A DNA stretch of 64,000 bases from Pseudidiomarina piscicola (GTDB taxonomy: Bacteria > Pseudomonadota > Gammaproteobacteria > Enterobacterales > Alteromonadaceae): the NCBI RefSeq assembly GCF_902806985.1, contig NZ_CADCXY010000003.1, positions 1 to 64,000 on the forward strand, given 5' to 3'. This document shows positions 38,430 through 47,092 of the stretch, piece after piece. Under the pieces are notes generated by a model. That model was not told the DNA's origin. It saw nothing but the letters and a program-made list of their open reading frames with translations, and made no database searches. A program made the translations under genes and the position numbers. Numbering within the stretch: the stretch's first letter is position 1; every line of letters starts with the position of its first letter.

Positions 38430-40127
38430 TTAGTTGCTGCTGACGCGGTTTGCCTCCGCCAGGCTGGTGGTGCCGTCAGCGACCTTTTCTAATGCGGACT
38501 GTCGTAATGAATTATAGCCTTCTTTTCGCGCTTGCCGAGCAATTTGTATCGATCCTGCACTCGACATAATAAGTTCCTGAATGACCTCGGTCACTGGCAT
38601 AACTTCGTAAATACCTGTACGCCCCTTATAACCGTTGGTACATTGCTCGCAACCAACGGGCTTGTGAATGGTTAAGTGGGGCAGTTGTTCCTCGGTAAAG
38701 CCCTGACGCAGCAACTCTTCTTTAGGTATTTCTTCGGGCTCTTTACACTCGTTACAGAGGCGCCGTGCCAAGCGCTGCGCGATAATCAGGGTGACCGAAC
38801 CGGCAATATTGTACGACGGCACTCCCATATTCATTAAACGTGTGAGGGTTTCGGCAGCGGAGTTGGTGTGCAAGGTTGACATCACCAAGTGACCGGTTTG
38901 TGCCGCTTTAATGGCAATTTCCGCCGTTTCTAAGTCACGGATCTCACCGACCATGACGACGTCAGGGTCTTGCCGTAAGAACGAGCGCAGGGCGTCAGCG
39001 AAGGTGAGACCAGCTTTGACATTAATTTGCACCTGGTTAATACCATAAAGGTTAATCTCGACCGGATCTTCGGCCGTCGAGATGTTGACCTCGTTGGTAT
39101 TGAGAATATTCAAGCCGGTATACAGCGACACGGTTTTACCCGAGCCCGTGGGGCCGGTCACCAAAATCATCCCTTGCGGTTTAGCCAGCGCCTCTTCATA
39201 CAAGCGTTGCTGGTCGGGCGCATAACCAAGGGATTCGATACCCATCATGGCCGCTGCCGAATCAAGGATCCGCAGTACAATTTTCTCGCCATACATGGTT
39301 GGCAACGAGCTAACGCGAAAATCAATCGCTTTGTTCTTCGAAAGCCGTAGCTTGATGCGACCATCTTGGGGGAGTCGGCGTTCAGCGATATCTAACTGTG
39401 ACATTACCTTTAAACGTGCGGCAATACGTGCCGACAGGGCAAACGGCGGTCGTGCAATTTCAAGCAGCACGCCGTCAATACGAAAGCGAATACGGTATTC
39501 GCCCTCGTAGGGTTCAAAGTGCAAATCTGAGGCGCCGCGCTTGATGGCATCGAGCAGCATTTTGTTAATGTAAATAACAATAGGCGCATCGTTCTTACCA
39601 TCGACATTCACTGCGCCGTGGTCGTCGCGAATTTCGCCGTCGGCGTCAATTTCACGTAGTTCTTGTTCGTCTTGTTCGGTAACTCCGAGCATCGAACTTT
39701 CATTTTCCAACAGCTTATCAATAAGCCTTTGTAGCTTGTCTTCTTGCACCAACACCGCTTCCGATTGCAAGCGGGTTCGGAATTGAAACTCATCAAGGGT
39801 TTCAATACGGGTCGGGTCAGAGACCGCGATATAAAGCACATTGCCACGCTGATACAAAGGTACCGCATGGTTTTTGCGAATCAACCGCTCATTGATAAAT
39901 TGAGGAGGGATTTGTTCGGCGTTAAAAGCATCAAGATCTAACCAAGGACAGTTGGACACCTGATAGCAGAAAGCCGCCAGCTCACTAGGCTGTATAAGTT
40001 TGCGTTCCAGCAGAATACTGGTAAAGGGGAGCTTGGTTTCCCATGCATACTCGCTACAACTTTTGAGTTGCGCTTCAGGGATTCTTCTGTCACGCAGCAA
40101 AAGCGCCGCAAGGGAGTGGTGTAGCAT
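38430..40127 (-). CDS. pilB: Type IV pilus assembly ATPase PilB
   Basis: PilB hydrolyses ATP to drive pilus extension. The product has an N-terminal MshEN-type domain (start [20 protein letters not shown]) and a Walker A loop, [15 protein letters not shown]. The Asp and His boxes follow ([15 protein letters not shown] and [16 protein letters not shown]), then a tetracysteine zinc motif (CNECKE and [16 protein letters not shown]). The ATG at 40127 gives 565 residues. A GTG at 40178 would add 17 residues but lies inside a strong hairpin, so it is less likely. MshEN domains can bind cyclic-di-GMP; whether this one does is unknown. Confidence 0.94.
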   Translation of the reverse strand: MLHHSLAALLLRDRRIPEAQLKSCSEYAWETKLPFTSILLERKLIQPSELAAFCYQVSNCPWLDLDAFNAEQIPPQFINERLIRKNHAVPLYQRGNVLYIAVSDPTRIETLDEFQFRTRLQSEAVLVQEDKLQRLIDKLLENESSMLGVTEQDEQELREIDADGEIRDDHGAVNVDGKNDAPIVIYINKMLLDAIKRGASDLHFEPYEGEYRIRFRIDGVLLEIARPPFALSARIAARLKVMSQLDIAERRLPQDGRIKLRLSKNKAIDFRVSSLPTMYGEKIVLRILDSAAAMMGIESLGYAPDQQRLYEEALAKPQGMILVTGPTGSGKTVSLYTGLNILNTNEVNISTAEDPVEINLYGINQVQINVKAGLTFADALRSFLRQDPDVVMVGEIRDLETAEIAIKAAQTGHLVMSTLHTNSAAETLTRLMNMGVPSYNIAGSVTLIIAQRLARRLCNECKEPEEIPKEELLRQGFTEEQLPHLTIHKPVGCEQCTNGYKGRTGIYEVMPVTEVIQELIMSSAGSIQIARQARKEGYNSLRQSALEKVADGTTSLAEANRVSSN

Positions 40128-40158
40128 AGTTTTAAAATCTGTCTCACTCGTATGTTGG

Positions 40159-40192
40159 AACCCAGAGATAGGGCACACCGTACCTCTGGGTT
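40159..40192 (-). other. Hairpin between pilA and pilB
   Basis: AACCCAGAG and CTCTGGGTT form a perfect 9-bp stem with a 16-nt loop, in the short gap between pilA and pilB. No T tract follows on either strand, so it is not a standard terminator. It could act as an RNA-processing or stabilising element that keeps pilin mRNA more abundant than the assembly genes downstream. Confidence 0.5.
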
Positions 40193-40225
40193 ATAAAACA
40201 CCTTTCCTTGCTAAATAACAGACAT

Positions 40226-40729
40226 TTAGCTACCAGAATAAGCTGATGTGCATCCGTCTATCCGTGAATCTGAGCCGTCATCGCCAAAATCAGAGCAGGC
40301 GATAGTCCAATTCATATTTGTTCCGCTTGCTGGACTTGGAGTTAGCTCAACAGTGATATTACCAGCCGAATCTCCGGCAGCAATTGCATCAAGTTCAGCA
40401 ACAATAACACCATCAGAGACAGATGCGCTATTGAGACCGTTTACTGCATCACTATCTGTTAAAGCCGCAGGAATCTTTGTGGGAATCGGGTTGCCATCAC
40501 CGTCGTCGACTGAACCACTGCTGCTGCATCCGCTTAATTGGCCTGACTCGTGGTAACACAATGCGACAGCAGTTTTATAAGAACCCAATGCAGCTATACC
40601 CGTGGCTGCCCTCGCACGCTGCGTATAATCAGAGTAAAGTGGAATGGCGACGGCCGCCAAGATACCGATGATTGCAACCACAATCATCAACTCAATTAAG
40701 GTAAAACCTTTTTGTACTTGCGCTTTCAT
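40226..40729 (-). CDS. pilA: Type IV major pilin PilA
   Basis: PilA is the structural subunit of the pilus. The 167-residue prepilin has a short basic leader MKAQVQKG, cleaved by PilD before F of [20 protein letters not shown]. Glu5 of the mature protein, needed for assembly, is present. The variable globular part contains four cysteines: a pair near residues 57-67 and a C-terminal pair framing the acidic D-region loop ([17 protein letters not shown]). A GGGAGA site precedes the ATG. The mRNA has a long leader with a GEMM-I riboswitch. Confidence 0.95.
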   Translation of the reverse strand: MKAQVQKGFTLIELMIVVAIIGILAAVAIPLYSDYTQRARAATGIAALGSYKTAVALCYHESGQLSGCSSSGSVDDGDGNPIPTKIPAALTDSDAVNGLNSASVSDGVIVAELDAIAAGDSAGNITVELTPSPASGTNMNWTIACSDFGDDGSDSRIDGCTSAYSGS

Positions 40730-40799
40730 GTCAAATCTCCCGAAACTGACGTAAGTAATTAACTATTACATTATTATTGTTGTACGGTGTGGCATTCCT

Positions 40800-40822
40800 T
40801 TGTTGGTCTAACACACCAACAA
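40800..40822 (-). promoter_or_regulatory. Perfect inverted repeat in the pilA leader
   Basis: TTGTTGGT and ACCAACAA form a perfect 8-bp stem with a 7-nt loop, about 70-95 nt upstream of the pilA ATG and downstream of the riboswitch aptamer. It may be part of the riboswitch expression platform or a protein-binding site. No T run follows it, so it is not a simple terminator. Confidence 0.5.
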
Positions 40823-40901
40823 CAAACCCTGCACTAGTCGAAAGACTGTGGTTGCGCTTGCGACCGTATTTATAGCCGAAAAAGCCACGCCATCCACCAG
40901 A

Positions 40902-41014
40902 CTTTAACTTGCAGCCCCGCTATCCGCCAGTACCTTTACAGTAAAAGGTTGAAAAGAACCGGTGGGGACCGGAGGTTTTGCGTCACCACTTCTCAGCGGT
41001 TTTGCCTTTTAAAG
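40902..41014 (-). ncRNA. Cyclic-di-GMP riboswitch (GEMM-I class) upstream of pilA
   Basis: Read on the minus strand, this stretch contains the GEMM-I conserved core in order: AAAAGGCAAAACC, GTGACGCAAAACCTCCGG and GGCGGATAGCGGGGCTGC. The first stem CCGCT/AGTGG is closed by a GAGA loop of the GNRA type, matching the tetraloop that docks on the second arm. The second arm pairs CCTCCGGT with ACTGGCGG. CTTTAA at the 5' edge can pair with TTAAAG at the 3' edge to close the aptamer. The base that separates cyclic-di-GMP from cGAMP binders appears to be G, favouring cyclic-di-GMP. It lies about 170 nt ahead of pilA. Confidence 0.88.
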
Positions 41015-41066
41015 CAATCGCCTGGCAATCCCCGAGCTGGGCTCGCGGTTTGCGCACTGCAACTTA

Positions 41067-41094
41067 AACATAGCAGATGTAAGGAAGTCGTCAA
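41067..41094 (-). promoter_or_regulatory. Promoter of the pilA riboswitch transcript
   Basis: On the minus strand TTGACG (41094-41089) is followed 16 bp later by an extended -10, TGCTATGTT (core TATGTT, 41072-41067). The -35 lies next to the nadC stop codon. Transcription would start near 41060, about 45 nt before the aptamer, giving a leader of about 330 nt. No sigma-54 consensus was found here, unlike pilA of Pseudomonas. Confidence 0.65.
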
Positions 41095-41097
41095 TAG

Positions 41098-41997
<900 letters not shown>

Positions 41998-42068
41998 TTA
42001 TTGTAATGGCTCGTGACGGGGGTGACAATGGTCACCCGGTGATAAACAAGGCAGTAGGTAGGAATAAC

Positions 42069-42668
42069 ATGAGTGGTGTCGGCAGTATTGAACAAGGTGA
42101 ACAAGGCCGTATTCAACAAGGCAGGTACACAGCGGCGCAGCAGAAACAGTCACCGCATCATGACGAGCGCAGTGATCCGACGGATATTAGTGTGCTAGTG
42201 GTGCATTGCATCAGTTTACCGGCGGGCCAATTTGGTCTGCCTTATATCGACCAACTGTTTATGGGCACCTTAGATCCCACCTCGGATCCGTCGTTCGGCA
42301 TTTTGCAAGGGCTCAGAGTGGCAGCCCATATGGTGATTCACCGCGATGGTCACATGGTGCAGTATGTGCCATTTGATAAGCGCGCTTGGCATGCTGGGGT
42401 GTCGCACTATTGCGGGCGCAAAGGGTGTAACGACTTCAGTATCGGAATAGAGCTTGAGGGAACCGACACAGAACCCTACACTAAAGAACAGTATCAACAG
42501 TTAGCAAAGGTTGCGGCAAGTTTAGTGCAGCACTACCCAGCACTCACACCGCAACGTATTGTCGGCCACCAGCACATTGCGCCCGTACGCAAAACCGACC
42601 CGGGCCCAGCGTTTGATTGGCAGTATTTTAAGCAGTTAGTAGCGCAGCAACTGCACGGTGCTGCATAG
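42069..42668 (+). CDS. ampD: 1,6-anhydro-N-acetylmuramyl-L-alanine amidase AmpD
   Basis: AmpD is a cytoplasmic zinc amidase that recycles anhydro-muropeptides and so keeps AmpC-type beta-lactamase signalling low. The ATG at 42069 has AGGA a few bases upstream and gives 199 residues. The extra 20 or so N-terminal residues compared with E. coli AmpD are rich in Gln and Gly. Family motifs: SPHHDERSD, VVHCISLPAGQFG with a zinc histidine, HYCGRKGCNDFSIGIELEGTD, and the C-terminal H..APVRKTDPGPAFDW with the other zinc ligands. Confidence 0.94.
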   Translation: MSGVGSIEQGEQGRIQQGRYTAAQQKQSPHHDERSDPTDISVLVVHCISLPAGQFGLPYIDQLFMGTLDPTSDPSFGILQGLRVAAHMVIHRDGHMVQYVPFDKRAWHAGVSHYCGRKGCNDFSIGIELEGTDTEPYTKEQYQQLAKVAASLVQHYPALTPQRIVGHQHIAPVRKTDPGPAFDWQYFKQLVAQQLHGAA

Positions 42669-42681
42669 CGAGGGAAGATAA

Positions 42682-43518
42682 ATGCAATTACTGGCAATTT
42701 TATTGGCGTATTCTTTAGAGCGCTCGGTGACCCTGAGCCGCAACCTGCACTGGCGCCGCATTGTTCTGCGCTGGCAGCAGTGGCAGGTGAAGAAAACCCA
42801 AGTCGGCGGTGACTCCCAAGAAAAAATTGCGCAGTGGCGCCAACACTTGCTGGGTGAAATTGTTTGGGCGGTGCTGCCGGCACTTATTATTACCTTCGTG
42901 GTGACGCTGGTCGATTCGTTCTTGCTGTCGTTTGTGATTGCCGTGTTGGCGCTACTAGCCACCATGCAATGTGGTGCCGCTCGCGCAGCTTACAAAGCAT
43001 ACTTAGAAGCTGCCAATAGCGGTGATACCGCTGCCGCCGCCGAGCAATTAAGGCAATTACGCCGTGCAGCCGGACGGCACGAGGCAGCCCCGGTGCATGA
43101 CCTGCTGCTCTGGGTTCACCTACGTTATTACTTTGCGCCGCTTTTGTATTACGTTATTTTTGGTGTGTTTGGGGTCTTGGCGTACGCCACCTTGCGCGAC
43201 ATGAAACACCCGCGTAATAAAGCCTGGACGCAACTACAACTGGTCGTGCATTGGTTACCCACCCGTATCATGTCGTTCGGCTTCCTGATGGTGGGGAACT
43301 TTGGTAAAGCCTTGCCAGTATGGCTGAGCTCCGTCGGCAACACGCCGCAAAACAACTTTGAGGCATTGAGCAAAATTGCCGCAGCCGCCGAACACCTTGA
43401 GCCAAGTCACGACGACGATATCACTTCGACTGCTCTGACCACTGTCGCGCTACTGAAGCGTAACCTGCTGTTTTTCATTGTTTTACTCGCCGTTATGACG
43501 ATCGCCGGTTGGTTCTAG
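42682..43518 (+). CDS. ampE: Membrane protein AmpE
   Basis: AmpE is an inner-membrane protein encoded with AmpD; its exact role in beta-lactamase regulation is unresolved. The 278-residue product has the family N-terminus MQLLAILLAYSLERSV, followed by about four membrane segments (near 55-90, 155-175, 195-220 and 260-278). The loop REAAPVHDLLLWVH-like (here HEAAPVHDLLLWVHLRYYFAPLLYY) is characteristic. It follows ampD by 13 bp. Confidence 0.92.
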   Translation: MQLLAILLAYSLERSVTLSRNLHWRRIVLRWQQWQVKKTQVGGDSQEKIAQWRQHLLGEIVWAVLPALIITFVVTLVDSFLLSFVIAVLALLATMQCGAARAAYKAYLEAANSGDTAAAAEQLRQLRRAAGRHEAAPVHDLLLWVHLRYYFAPLLYYVIFGVFGVLAYATLRDMKHPRNKAWTQLQLVVHWLPTRIMSFGFLMVGNFGKALPVWLSSVGNTPQNNFEALSKIAAAAEHLEPSHDDDITSTALTTVALLKRNLLFFIVLLAVMTIAGWF

Positions 43519-43529
43519 CAATTTAGTGT

Positions 43530-43558
43530 TTGGGTTCACCACCCAACTAGTCTACAAT
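43530..43558 (+). promoter_or_regulatory. Promoter of the pdhR-aceEF operon
   Basis: TTGGGT (43530-43535) and TACAAT (43553-43558) are separated by 17 bp. The predicted start of transcription, near 43565, falls inside the PdhR operator. There is only a 9-bp gap between pdhR and aceE, so this promoter should serve the whole operon. Confidence 0.65.
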
Positions 43559-43560
43559 AA

Positions 43561-43578
43561 GCATGGTAAGACCAATGC
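43561..43578 (+). promoter_or_regulatory. PdhR operator
   Basis: GCATGGTAAGACCAATGC is a near-perfect palindrome matching the E. coli PdhR site, whose core is TTGGTnnnACCAA. It sits directly after the -10 box, where bound PdhR would block transcription. Pyruvate would relieve this in the known system. Confidence 0.85.
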
Positions 43579-43634
43579 ACCAACGAGCAACGAACAGCGA
43601 AGCGTACGAATAACGAGCAACGAGTAACGAGCAA
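43579..43634. repeat. CGTACG-type intergenic repeat before pdhR
   Basis: A single-orientation copy of the dispersed family: modules AACGAGCAACGAACAGCGAA, GCGTACGAATAACGAGC and further AACGAG units run up to 2 bp before the pdhR ATG. It therefore lies in the mRNA leader and replaces any normal ribosome-binding site region. Confidence 0.85.
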
Positions 43635-43636
43635 CC

Positions 43637-44392
43637 ATGGCTTTTGACCGTATACAACCGACTAAACTGTCCGACGTAATCATGCAACGCATTGAAGCCA
43701 TGATTGTCGACGGAACCCTTGAAGCTGGGGCTCGATTGCCATCAGAGCGCGACCTTGCGCATCAGTTTTCGGTGTCACGGCCGAGTTTGCGCGAAGCCAT
43801 TCAAAAACTTGAAGCGCGCGGTTTACTTGAGCGACATCAAGGCGGCGGTACTTATGTGTGCGATAACATGCAGAAACGCGTGGCGGAGCCACTCCTAGAA
43901 CTGCTAACACAGCACCCAGAATCGCAGTTCGACCTGCTAGAGTTCCGTCACGCGCTCGAAGGCATTTCTTCTTACTACGCGGCCATGCGTGGTACCGCGA
44001 CCGACATTGAGCGCATCGAAGAAAGCTTTAAAGCAGTGCAGCGCGATGCTTCTGGGGAGCTCGTCGCACAGGCGCAAGCACTCAACGAATTCAACCTGAG
44101 AATCTGCGAAGCATCGCATAATGTGATCCTCTTGCATTTAGTGCGGAGTATGCAGCCACTGTTACAACAAAATATTCAGCAAAACCTGCAGGACTTGTCG
44201 CATAAAGCCGGCGTCATGCAGCAATTACACCAACATCGGCAGCACATTGTCACTGCTATTTCGGCTGGCGAGCCTGAACAGGCGCGCGATGCGTGCCATC
44301 AACTGCTAGCCTATATTGAAAACGCGTTATTGACTTCGAATCGCGAGCAGTCGCGCATTCAGCGGTCATTACGTCGAACGCAAACTGGGTAA
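43637..44392 (+). CDS. pdhR: Pyruvate-responsive repressor PdhR
   Basis: PdhR is a GntR/FadR-family regulator that represses the pyruvate dehydrogenase operon until pyruvate accumulates. The 251-residue product has the N-terminal winged helix (about 8-75, LPSERDLAHQFSVSRPSLREAIQKLEARGLLE) and the FCD effector domain (about 90-225, with LLEFRHALEGISSYYAAMRG). It is the first gene of the operon and has a matching operator at its promoter. No clear Shine-Dalgarno sequence precedes the ATG because the repeat block abuts it. Confidence 0.95.
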   Translation: MAFDRIQPTKLSDVIMQRIEAMIVDGTLEAGARLPSERDLAHQFSVSRPSLREAIQKLEARGLLERHQGGGTYVCDNMQKRVAEPLLELLTQHPESQFDLLEFRHALEGISSYYAAMRGTATDIERIEESFKAVQRDASGELVAQAQALNEFNLRICEASHNVILLHLVRSMQPLLQQNIQQNLQDLSHKAGVMQQLHQHRQHIVTAISAGEPEQARDACHQLLAYIENALLTSNREQSRIQRSLRRTQTG

Positions 44393-44401
44393 GGATAGAG
44401 T

Positions 44402-47071
44402 ATGAATGATCATTTGAAAGACGACCTTGATCCACAGGAAACACGCGAGTGGTTAGACTCCCTCGAAGTCGTGTTAGAAGAAGATGGCCCGGAGCGTGGT
44501 CATTATCTGTTGGAGTCTTTGATTGAGAAAGCGCGTCGTAGCGGTGCTTACCTACCGTATGCGGCGACGACCGCTTACTTGAACACTATTCCGGCCAGCC
44601 AAGAGCCGACCATGCCGGGTGACCAAAGCATGGAAGCGCGGATCCGTTCAGCAGTGCGCTGGAATGCGCTAGCAATGGTGCTTCGTGCGTCGAAAAAAGA
44701 ACTCGAGCTGGGTGGTCACATCTCCAGCTTTGCTTCGTCGGCAATGCTATATGATGTTGGCTTTAACCATTTCTTCCGCGCACCAACGGAGCAAGACGGT
44801 GGTGACTTCTTATTTATCCAAGGCCACGCGTCGCCGGGTATCTATGGTCGCGCCTATCTCGAAGGGCGTATTAGCGAAGACCAGCTGAACAATTTCCGTC
44901 AGGAAGTTGACGGCGAGGGCGTGAGCTCTTACCCACACCCGAAATTAATGCCAGAGTTCTGGCAGTTCCCAACGGTTTCTATGGGCTTGGGGCCGATTCA
45001 GGCGATTTACCAAGCGCGCTACTTGAAGTACCTCACCGATCGCGGCATTAAAGACTGCTCGAACCAGCGCGTGTACTGCTTCTTGGGCGATGGCGAGGTG
45101 GACGAGCCAGAAAGCTTGGGTGCGATTGGCCTTGCCACTCGTGAAGGTTTAGACAACCTGACCTTTATCGTTAACTGTAACTTACAACGGTTAGACGGCC
45201 CGGTACGTGGTAACGGCAAAATTATTCAAGAGCTGGAAGGCACCTTCCGCGGTGCTGGCTGGGAAGTCATTAAAGTGATTTGGGGTCGTTACTGGGATCC
45301 ACTTCTGTATCGCGATACCGAAGGCCAACTGGCGCAAATCATGCAAGATAGCGTCGACGGTGAGTACCAAAACTACAAAGCCAAAGGCGGTGCTTACACG
45401 CGCGAGAACTTCTTCGGTAAAACCGAAGCAACCAAAGAAATGGTGGCCAACTTATCCGACGAGGATATTTGGCGCTTGAACCGTGGTGGTCACGATCCAG
45501 TGAAAGTCTACTCTGCTTACCACAAAGCGGTGAACACTAAAGGTCGGCCACAGGTGATCTTGGCGAAAACCGTGAAAGGTTACGGTATGGGTGCGGCAGG
45601 CGAAGGTAAAAACATCGCCCACCAGGTTAAGAAGATGGACATGGACGCCATTAAACACTTCCGTGACCGTTTCAATATTCCGATTAAAGACGAAGACTTG
45701 GAAGATATTCCACTGTACAAATTCCCGGACGACAGCCCGGAAATGAAGTACATGCGTGAACGTCGTGACTCCCTTGGCGGCTACATGCCAAAACGTCGCC
45801 CAACGACCGACGTTGAGTTAGAGATGCCGGCATTAAAAGCTTTTGATGCGGTACTGAAAGGCTCTGGCGATCGTGAGATATCATCGACCATGGCATTCGT
45901 ACGCGTGTTAACCGCATTGTTGAAAGACAAGAAAATCGGTAAACGCATCGTGCCTATTATTCCTGATGAAGCGCGTACCTTCGGTATGGAAGGTTTGTTC
46001 CGTCAGGTGGGTATTTACTCGAGCCAAGGTCAGAAATACGAACCACAAGACGCTGACCAAGTGGCGTACTATCGTGAAGATACCAAGGGCCAAGTGCTGC
46101 AAGAAGGTATCAACGAGCTCGGTGCGATGGCCTCGTGGGTAGCAGCAGCGACCAGCTACTCGACCAACAATGAACCGATGATTCCGTTCTACATCTATTA
46201 CTCGATGTTTGGTTTCCAGCGAGTTGGTGACTTAGTGTGGGCCGCTGGTGACAGCCAAGCCCGTGGCTTCCTGATTGGCGGTACCGCCGGTCGTACCACC
46301 TTGAACGGTGAAGGCTTGCAACACCAAGACGGTAGCAGCCACATCTTGTTTAACACCGTGCCAAACTGTGTCACCTATGACCCGACCTTTGGTTATGAAG
46401 TTGCGGTGATTGTGCAAGACGGCTTACGTCGCATGTATGGCGAACAAGAAAACGTGTTCTACTACTTGACCGTGATGAACGAGAACTACCAACAGCCGGC
46501 AATGCCTGAAGGCGTTGAAGAAGGCATCATCAAAGGTATGTACGAGCTCGAAGAGCACAAAGCCAAGAAAGCCAAAGGCGAAGTGCAACTGTTAGGTTCA
46601 GGAACTATTCTGCAACAAGCGCGACGCGCAGCAGAGATCCTCGCTGAGCAGTTTAACGTGACCGCTAAAGTGTATAGCACAACGTCATTCAACGAATTGG
46701 CGCGCGATGGCATGGACGTTGACCGCGAGAACATGTTGAACCCAGCTAGCAAAGCTAAAGAAGCTTATGTGACTAAGCTGTTAGCCAAAGCGAAAGGGCC
46801 AACGATTGCGGCCACCGACTATCAGAAACTGTACGCAGACCAAATTCGCGCTTGGGTACCAACCCCTTATCGCGTGCTAGGTACCGACGGTTTCGGTCGT
46901 TCAGACAGTCGTGAGAATTTACGTCGCCACTTTGAAGTAAGTGCCGAGTACATTGTTGTTGCGGCCTTGTCGGAGCTTGCCAAAGCAGGGGATATCGACG
47001 CTAAAGAAGTGACCAAAGCGATCAAAGAGTTCGATATCGACACCAACAAAATCAACCCACTTTACGCGTAA
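44402..47071 (+). CDS. aceE: Pyruvate dehydrogenase E1 component
   Basis: AceE is the thiamine-diphosphate-dependent E1 of the pyruvate dehydrogenase complex and acts as a homodimer. The 889-residue length matches the homodimeric gammaproteobacterial type. The thiamine-diphosphate motif GDGEVDEPESLGAIGLATRE leads to NLTFIVNCNLQRLDGPV. SSHILFNTVPNC and GTDGFGRSDSRENLRRHFEV near the C-terminus are typical. Second gene of the operon, 9 bp after pdhR. Confidence 0.97.
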   Translation: MNDHLKDDLDPQETREWLDSLEVVLEEDGPERGHYLLESLIEKARRSGAYLPYAATTAYLNTIPASQEPTMPGDQSMEARIRSAVRWNALAMVLRASKKELELGGHISSFASSAMLYDVGFNHFFRAPTEQDGGDFLFIQGHASPGIYGRAYLEGRISEDQLNNFRQEVDGEGVSSYPHPKLMPEFWQFPTVSMGLGPIQAIYQARYLKYLTDRGIKDCSNQRVYCFLGDGEVDEPESLGAIGLATREGLDNLTFIVNCNLQRLDGPVRGNGKIIQELEGTFRGAGWEVIKVIWGRYWDPLLYRDTEGQLAQIMQDSVDGEYQNYKAKGGAYTRENFFGKTEATKEMVANLSDEDIWRLNRGGHDPVKVYSAYHKAVNTKGRPQVILAKTVKGYGMGAAGEGKNIAHQVKKMDMDAIKHFRDRFNIPIKDEDLEDIPLYKFPDDSPEMKYMRERRDSLGGYMPKRRPTTDVELEMPALKAFDAVLKGSGDREISSTMAFVRVLTALLKDKKIGKRIVPIIPDEARTFGMEGLFRQVGIYSSQGQKYEPQDADQVAYYREDTKGQVLQEGINELGAMASWVAAATSYSTNNEPMIPFYIYYSMFGFQRVGDLVWAAGDSQARGFLIGGTAGRTTLNGEGLQHQDGSSHILFNTVPNCVTYDPTFGYEVAVIVQDGLRRMYGEQENVFYYLTVMNENYQQPAMPEGVEEGIIKGMYELEEHKAKKAKGEVQLLGSGTILQQARRAAEILAEQFNVTAKVYSTTSFNELARDGMDVDRENMLNPASKAKEAYVTKLLAKAKGPTIAATDYQKLYADQIRAWVPTPYRVLGTDGFGRSDSRENLRRHFEVSAEYIVVAALSELAKAGDIDAKEVTKAIKEFDIDTNKINPLYA

Positions 47072-47092
47072 GCGACGGGAGCGGAGGCAAAC

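Noticed and set aside
40730-41097. Sigma-54 promoter for pilA, as in Pseudomonas
   Set aside because: No TGGCAC-N5-TTGC pattern was found on the minus strand, whereas a good sigma-70 promoter precedes the riboswitch.
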